Part shown: piece by piece, positions 21,069 through 26,142 of the stretch | How positions within the stretch are numbered: position 1 is the stretch's first letter | Layout of the letters: each line of letters starts with the position of its first letter | IMG/VR virus record: IMGVR_UViG_3300000101_000048 | Span: 12,957-39,098 of that record | Direction: 5' to 3' (one strand) | Length of the DNA: 26,142 nt | DNA from: a virus | Made by a program: the position numbers and the translations under genes | Notes under the pieces: generated by a model | The model's database searches: none | The model's input: only the letters and a program-made list of their open reading frames with translations | What the model was told of the DNA's origin: nothing

Positions 21069-23474
21069 ATGGCAATTAAGTATTTAGTGGGTTTAGACAT
21101 TGATGGCAACATTGAGTTAAACTCAAATCAAATTAAGGAGGTCCGTATAGACAACCTTGCAGCTGACCCAACGGGATCCGCTGGTAGAATCTATTACAAC
21201 ACTAGTTCTACAAAATTAAGGTATTATAACGGAACTGCTTGGAATGATTTATCTTCTGCAGTAGATACGGATACTACCTATTCTCTATCAGGTGTTGGTG
21301 CAGCAAATGGAACAGCGGGTGTAAGACTTGCAGGTTCAGATGGAACTAATGATGATGTAATTATTACAGGTGCAGGTACAGTAGGAGTAACTAGAAGTGG
21401 TAATACACTTACAGTTACAGGAACTGATTCAGCACTTGGAACAGTTACAGATGTAAGTGCAGGTACAGGAATTACTGTCACAGGTACATCAACTGTAACA
21501 CCAACCGTAAACATTACGTATAGTGGTGCAGCCAATGCTATCTTAGAAGCAGCCGCAACACCTATTAAAGCTGACGATTACTTATGGTTCTCAGCTAAAG
21601 CAGATAATACTATTTACAAGACTACTCTTGCTACTATGCCAGGATTTGGTAAAGATGGTACAGTTACTTCTGTAGGATCTGGAGCAGGTTTAACAGGTGG
21701 TGCAATTACTGCATCAGGATCACTAGCAGTAGATTATGCAGGAGCAGACAACGTTATATTAGCAGCTGCTGATGGTACAGCAGTAAGTGTAGCTTCAACA
21801 GATAAAATAATTATAAGTGATGCTACTGATAGCAATGCTAAATTTGTAAATATATCTCAAATTACTGCAGCAATTGGTGGTGGTACTGTAACAAGTATTG
21901 ATGTAAGTGGTGGAACAACTGGATTAACTACTTCAGGTGGACCAGTTACTTCATCAGGAACAATAACACTAGCTGGTACATTAGCTGCTGGAAACGGTGG
22001 TACTGGTCAATCAAGTTACACGAAAGGAGATATTCTATATGCATCAGGAACAGGTGCTCTAAGTAAATTAGGGATAGGTTCAACAGGACAAGTATTAAAA
22101 GTAGCATCAGGTATTCCATCATGGGCAACAGATGCTAATGCAGGTGGAACAGTAACAAGTATAGGTATTACTGAAACAGGTAGTGCTCTTACAATTACAA
22201 ATACACCTATTACTACATCAGGAGATATTAATATTGCAGGTGCCGGTAATAACACACAAGTAATCTTAGGTGATTTAACTCTAGGATCTTATACACAAGG
22301 TACAGTAACAAGTGTTGCTACAGGTGCAGGTCTTAAGGGTGGAACAATAACAGCTACAGGTACAGTTGAAGTTGATTATGGAACAGCTGGTCTTATACAA
22401 GATGCTCCATTAATGGGACAAGTTCCAGATAATGATGACTTGATATTAATACAAGATGTTTCAACTGGTACAGGTGTAACAGCTAAACAACCACTTGGTA
22501 AGGTTTCATTATCTGTATTTGATGCACCTTCTGCTAATTTAAGTTTTGGAAACTTCAAACTTACATCTCTAGCAAATGGTACAGCATCAAAGGATGGAGT
22601 TAACTTAGGACAAGTACAAGCACTTGTAGCCGGAGTTGGTGTATTCCAAGGTGGATATGACGCATCTGCAAACTCACCAGCAATAGCAGGAGCAAGTAAT
22701 ATTGCTCTTACAACGGGTGATTTCTTTGTTGTTACTAAAGATGGTACTATAGCATTTAATGGAAGCACGGTAGACGTAGAGGTTGGTGATACAATTTATG
22801 CTAATCAAGCAATTGGAGCAGGTTCTAATCCTCCAGCTTCAGATTATGCTATAGTAATACAAGATCAAAACATTGCGGGTGTAGGTGCTACAGATGGAGC
22901 AACTGAAAAAGGTGTTGCTGGATTTAGTAGTGCAACTTTTGCTGGTACAGCAACTGGATTCATTACTGTTAAAGCAGGTGGAATTAGTGATGCTCAACTA
23001 GCAAGTACATTCAATAAGATTATTGGTACTGACGTAGATCTTGATACTAGTGGTGTAGATGTGGTTGATCAGATTAATGTTACTGATGGTGTTATTCAAT
23101 CAATGAGTAAAAGAACACTACCTAATGCTGCAACAGGATCAGTTGGTGTTACAGAGATAGCAACACAAGCTGAAGTAGATGCAGGAACAGATACATTTAG
23201 ATATGTAACTCCAGCAACATTAGCAAGTGCTCAGTCTAAACAATCATACACAGGCATTTGGCCAGCTACTTCAGCTGGATCATCTTTTGTTGTACAAAAT
23301 AGTGATCATAGCTTAGGTAATGGACCATTTATTATTCAAACTTACGCTGTAAAATCAGGTGATCAAATATTTATGGATGTTAACTTAAACATTACTAATG
23401 GAGAAGTAACATTTACAGCTGCTAAGATTATAGCTGCTAATACTATAAGAGTTGTTATGCAGGCTATTGATTAA
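21069..23474 (+). CDS. Tail fibre protein, 801 aa
   Basis: The N-terminus (MAIKYLVGLDIDGNIELNSN and later GRIYYNTSSTKLRYYNGTAW) is the usual fibre base module. The shaft is built of repeated GTVTSVxxGxGLxGGxITxxGxxxVDY units (for example near 21658-21735 and 22300-22380). It also contains NGGTGQSSYTKGDILYASG (from about residue 310) and EIATQAEVDAGTDTFRYVTP (about 696-715), both frequent in phage fibres. The last 80 residues form a separate beta-rich tip (GIWPATSAGSSFVVQNSD onward) that may touch the receptor. The composition is Gly/Thr/Ser/Ala rich with almost no Cys. A strong terminator follows at 23488-23531, so this is a complete unit. Host binding is its likely job. Confidence 0.9.
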   Translation: MAIKYLVGLDIDGNIELNSNQIKEVRIDNLAADPTGSAGRIYYNTSSTKLRYYNGTAWNDLSSAVDTDTTYSLSGVGAANGTAGVRLAGSDGTNDDVIITGAGTVGVTRSGNTLTVTGTDSALGTVTDVSAGTGITVTGTSTVTPTVNITYSGAANAILEAAATPIKADDYLWFSAKADNTIYKTTLATMPGFGKDGTVTSVGSGAGLTGGAITASGSLAVDYAGADNVILAAADGTAVSVASTDKIIISDATDSNAKFVNISQITAAIGGGTVTSIDVSGGTTGLTTSGGPVTSSGTITLAGTLAAGNGGTGQSSYTKGDILYASGTGALSKLGIGSTGQVLKVASGIPSWATDANAGGTVTSIGITETGSALTITNTPITTSGDINIAGAGNNTQVILGDLTLGSYTQGTVTSVATGAGLKGGTITATGTVEVDYGTAGLIQDAPLMGQVPDNDDLILIQDVSTGTGVTAKQPLGKVSLSVFDAPSANLSFGNFKLTSLANGTASKDGVNLGQVQALVAGVGVFQGGYDASANSPAIAGASNIALTTGDFFVVTKDGTIAFNGSTVDVEVGDTIYANQAIGAGSNPPASDYAIVIQDQNIAGVGATDGATEKGVAGFSSATFAGTATGFITVKAGGISDAQLASTFNKIIGTDVDLDTSGVDVVDQINVTDGVIQSMSKRTLPNAATGSVGVTEIATQAEVDAGTDTFRYVTPATLASAQSKQSYTGIWPATSAGSSFVVQNSDHSLGNGPFIIQTYAVKSGDQIFMDVNLNITNGEVTFTAAKIIAANTIRVVMQAID

Positions 23475-23487
23475 TTAAATTAAATCT

Positions 23488-23531
23488 AGAGGGATTCTTG
23501 AATTTAAACATTTAAGAATCCCTCTTTTTTT
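23488..23531 (+). terminator. Terminator between the two fibre genes
   Basis: AGAGGGATTCTT (23488-23499) pairs perfectly with AAGAATCCCTCT (23514-23525), a 12-bp stem with a 14-nt loop, followed by a T-tract. It lies 14 nt after the stop of the 801-aa fibre gene. A near-consensus -7 box TATATTTA (23541-23548) follows, possibly the start of the next transcript. Confidence 0.92.
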
Positions 23532-23564
23532 AAAAAGTAGTATATTTACATTTTATAAAAGGAC

Positions 23565-25241
23565 ATGGCAAAAATAATTAGTAATCTACACGTTGAAGGA
23601 AATGTACAAATGGATACAATGGCTAATGCTACTGTAGACACAAACCACTTTGTAGTAAGTGATGGGGGTATGTTAAAATACCGTACTGGGGCTCAACTAA
23701 GATCTGATATTGGAGCTGGAACAGGAAGTGGTTCTGTTACATCTATTACAGTAACTGGATCAAATGGTTTATCTGGAACAGGTACAATTACTTCTTCTGG
23801 AACAATTACTTTATCAAATTCTGATAGAGGTTCTTCTCAAGCAATTTATAAAAATGTAGTAGCTGATTCCGGTGGAACAGCAACTGCTAATAGTAATAAT
23901 GATTCTATTACTATAGCAGGTGGTAGTAATGTCAGCACAGTTAGAAGTGGTGATACTATTACAATTAATGCTACAGATACAAATACAAATAATTATGTTA
24001 GTTCCGTAAGTTTTAATACATCTAATGGAATATTAACATTAAACAGATCAGGGCTTAGTGCCCTTACTGTAGATTTAGATGGAAAATATGTTGATCTAAC
24101 ATCTAACCAAACTGTAGCAGGTGACAAGATATTTACAGGCACCACTACACTTAAAAATGCATATCAAGCTTATCATCAAGTAGCTACAGGTGATTATTAT
24201 TATGATTCATATGGTGGTTCTAAAAACTTAAGATGGTTAGTACAAGGAGCTAAGTCTGATATAATTAGATATCAATCCTATAGCAATACAGAGTATTGGA
24301 ATGGTTCATCTTGGGTTTCATGGACTCAAACTACCATGTTTAATAATATATTAGATGGCCAAAAATCTACAAGTTCTGGGGGTTCCATTACAAATACAAC
24401 TAAAAAATTTAGATTTGAAGTTCAATCAAACACTGGATGGCCAACTACTGCTATATTATGGGTTGAAACTTCTTGGACTGGAGCAGCATGGCCCGGTCTT
24501 AATGTTGAAATAGAAGAGTGGGATACTGCTACTAGTTCTTGGTCTACAAACCCTGGAGCCAATGCAGCATTTACGTCTGCTAACGGTATTACCAATTGGG
24601 GTTTAATGGGGCATGTTGTTACTTCATTACACACAGGTGATAGTCTTACTAGGATCACATTAGATTTTGGGGCAATGCCTACAAGTGGTGGTTATCAAAC
24701 AGTACCATTGTTAAATGTAATGATTACATCTAACTTTTCAGGACTTGATAATACTGTATTTCCTTTTACCGTAGACTATAATAAAAACCTTACAACAACA
24801 GGTAATTTTTATGGAGCTGGAGGTAACTCAACAGAGTGGAATACTGCTTATGACAATACAATAAAAACACTTGCTGTAACAGGAACAACAACAAAAACAT
24901 TAACAGCTACACAGCAAGATGGTGGTACACTAACTACATCTTGGGCAGATGTTAATACAGATACTAATAACTATGTTAGTGCTGTAGCATTTAATACAAC
25001 TAATGGTATTTTAACTTTATCACGTAGCGGCCTTACAGCCCTTACAGTTGATCTGGACGGTAGATATTTAACATCTGCATCTAATTACTATTTGAATGGT
25101 ATAAGTAAATCAGGTAATACACTTACATTTAGTGTTAGTGGTACCACAAATCAAACATATACATTTGGAGGCAATGCCTTTAATAGTACTACAATTTATG
25201 CTGAGCCAGGTATATATAGAGGTGGTGGCCACCAACTTTAG
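23565..25241 (+). CDS. Second tail fibre, N-terminal part (558 aa, frame-interrupted)
   Basis: This fibre begins MAKIISNLHVEGNVQ with the base module KYRTGAQLRSDIGAG at about 44-58. The shaft then carries a block NNYVSxVxFNTxNGILTLxRSGL, LTVDLDG, present twice (about residues 143-170 and 469-496). Between them lies a globular domain (about 205-405) with many Trp (WNGSSWVSWTQTTMFN). Near the end, IYAEPGIYRGGG runs into the stop TAG at 25239-25241 after a nonsense HQL. The other frame continues the expected fibre sequence. I read this as one gene with a single-base deletion near 25220-25234, not as a natural end. Confidence 0.78.
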   Translation: MAKIISNLHVEGNVQMDTMANATVDTNHFVVSDGGMLKYRTGAQLRSDIGAGTGSGSVTSITVTGSNGLSGTGTITSSGTITLSNSDRGSSQAIYKNVVADSGGTATANSNNDSITIAGGSNVSTVRSGDTITINATDTNTNNYVSSVSFNTSNGILTLNRSGLSALTVDLDGKYVDLTSNQTVAGDKIFTGTTTLKNAYQAYHQVATGDYYYDSYGGSKNLRWLVQGAKSDIIRYQSYSNTEYWNGSSWVSWTQTTMFNNILDGQKSTSSGGSITNTTKKFRFEVQSNTGWPTTAILWVETSWTGAAWPGLNVEIEEWDTATSSWSTNPGANAAFTSANGITNWGLMGHVVTSLHTGDSLTRITLDFGAMPTSGGYQTVPLLNVMITSNFSGLDNTVFPFTVDYNKNLTTTGNFYGAGGNSTEWNTAYDNTIKTLAVTGTTTKTLTATQQDGGTLTTSWADVNTDTNNYVSAVAFNTTNGILTLSRSGLTALTVDLDGRYLTSASNYYLNGISKSGNTLTFSVSGTTNQTYTFGGNAFNSTTIYAEPGIYRGGGHQL

Positions 25242-26142
25242 CTTCAGGTGTAACTGGAGCAGAAGTAAGATCTTTAATTGGTGCTGGTACTTCCAGTTTA
25301 GTGATTGGTACAACTGCATCTACAGCAATGGCAGGTAATACAACAACTATTACTTCTGGACAGGCAACAGATATTGCAAATAACAATAAGAAAGTAACTG
25401 ATTCTGGAGTACCAGCAGTAACATCTAATGGTAGCACACCAGCATTAAACACTGGAATAAGTGCTGCAGAAATGAGAAGTCTTATTGGGGCAGGAACAGG
25501 ATCATCTAATTTAGTATTAGGAACCACATCAACAACAGCAAAGAGAGGTGATACTACAACTATAACTTCTACTCAAGCATCAAACATTCTTACTAATAAT
25601 GGTAAAGTAAGTGATACAGGTACACCTGCAGTCTTATCAAATGGATCTACTCCTTCACTAAATTCTGGAATATCAGCTAGTGAAATGAGGGGACTTATAG
25701 GAGCTGGTACATCTAGTCTTACAATAGGTACAACCTCATCAACTGCAAAAGCAGGTAACACTACAACAATAACAGGTGCTCAAGCAACTGCTATTACAAA
25801 CAACTCTAAAAAAGTATCTGATACAGGCACACCAGCAATTCTATCTAATGGAGCAACACCTACATTAAACTCAGGTATATCTGCTGCTGAAGTAAGAAGC
25901 CTTATTGGAGCAGGTACTTCAAGTAGTGCTGGAGTTACAAGAGTAAGAGGTACTGCAAATAGAATATCAGTAACTTCAGGAACAGATCCTATAGTAAATG
26001 CAATTACAGGTACAGTAAATTCCTCTTCTGCTAATTTAGCTACAGGTGCTCAGATACAAACAGCTATTAATTCAGCTGTAACAGGAGTATTAAAGTATAA
26101 AGGAACTTGGGATGCTGCTGCAAATAGTCCAGCACTAGTAAG
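25220..26142 (+). pseudogene. Second tail fibre, continuation in the -1 frame, runs off the right edge
   Basis: The frame is open from AGG at 25220 (after a TAG at 25217-25219) to the window end. It has no suitable start at its head; the first ATG is inside a repeat. It reads PPTLASGVTGAEVRSLIGAG from 25229, a direct continuation of the upstream fibre module RTGAQLRSDIGAG. One additional base between GGTGGTGG and CCACC would give an uninterrupted IYRGGG-PPTLASG. The last visible part, VLKYKGTWDAAANSPALV, is the usual start of another fibre module, so the protein goes on past the window. It may be an assembly error, a true null mutation or a variant subpopulation. Confidence 0.75.
25229..25939 (+). 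repeat. Three and a half tandem fibre repeats of about 70 residues
   Basis: The SLIGAG core recurs with starts of its codon block at 25271, 25478, 25691 and 25898, spacings of 207, 213 and 207 nt. Each unit reads TPxLNxGISAAEMRSLIGAG, then a GTTxxTAxxGxTTTIT segment, an A-x-x-I-x-N-N helix-like stretch and KVSDTGTPA, S-N-G-S/A. The fourth copy diverges after the core. The third-position bases differ between units, so the repeats are not recent exact duplications. Confidence 0.85.

Noticed and set aside
21278-22768. Several long antisense frames within the fibre genes
   Set aside because: They are Pro/Val/Ser-rich mirror images of Gly/Thr-rich repeats, a usual artefact opposite fibre repeats, with no leaders or neighbours.
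25205-25245. Programmed -1 frameshifting in the second fibre gene
   Set aside because: No X-XXY-YYZ slippery heptamer is present near GGTGGTGGCC and no clear downstream pseudoknot is seen. A deletion or sequence error is simpler, so this was not proposed as a mechanism.
1-26142. A prophage or a bacterial chromosome segment
   Set aside because: There is no integrase, repressor pair, attachment-site repeat, tRNA or housekeeping gene. The left-arm envelope genes could be host-like, but they share base composition and compact overlap with the phage genes.
1-26142. CRISPR array, insertion sequence or retron-like element
   Set aside because: No regularly spaced short direct repeats outside coding fibre modules, no transposase-like frame and no reverse transcriptase motif were found.

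Overview
This window reads as part of a tailed bacteriophage genome whose host is most likely a member of the Bacteroidota, plausibly a marine flavobacterium. The phage identity rests on a terminase large subunit, a portal-like protein, a scaffold-like protein, a capsid candidate, tail-fibre proteins and an endolysin, all in one dense array. The host inference rests on four things: strong A+T richness, an almost perfect Bacteroidota-type promoter (TTG, 18 nt, TACATTTG at 3478-3506), A-rich leaders with no obvious Shine-Dalgarno sites, and a small lipoprotein whose residues after the lipobox Cys (QKEE) resemble the surface-export signal known from Capnocytophaga. The large portal with a Gln-rich tail, the HU/IHF-like protein and the fibre arrangement are reminiscent of crAss-like and related uncultured phages. 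That placement is an inference; I could not test it.

Left arm (1-2071, minus strand): an overlapping three-gene operon of small envelope proteins (a membrane protein cut by the window edge and two lipoproteins), followed by two similar proteins of about 110 aa (1021-1356 and 1742-2071). Between the two paralogues lies a region with no convincing gene that can be folded into a compact RNA. The two paralogues and this RNA region each have a nearly identical 23-bp promoter-like element upstream and a hairpin downstream, so they look like three independent copies of one small transcription unit.

Divergent hub (2072-2325): an AT-rich gap containing three GGGGGGTA tracts, a 10-bp palindrome and a 9-bp inverted repeat, separating leftward from rightward transcription.

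Rightward genes, 2326-7838: a run of small proteins (two very basic, several Cys-rich), then a peptidoglycan-binding/amidase endolysin, a winged-helix-like protein, an HU/IHF-like protein, Cys-rich and tiny proteins, a RecB/Cas4-type PD-(D/E)XK nuclease, two unknowns and a GroES-like co-chaperonin overlapping the terminase. This combines DNA-handling, lysis and assembly-support functions.

Morphogenesis module, 7828-21038: terminase, portal, scaffold-like protein, major capsid candidate, a small possible decoration protein, several conserved structural or connector candidates, a Zn-ribbon microprotein and a protein ending in a tail-fibre-type beta domain. Clear hairpin terminators at 15912, 16181, 19658 and 23488 split the module into transcription blocks. 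A recurring leader (TTAATNTTAAAACCAA just before ATG) marks several first genes and decides one start codon.

Fibre region, 21069-26142: two large low-complexity fibre genes. The second is interrupted near 25220-25241 by what looks like a one-base deletion; the other frame continues open to the window end with three and a half repeats of about 70 residues. No rRNA, tRNA, insertion sequence, integrase or CRISPR array was seen.
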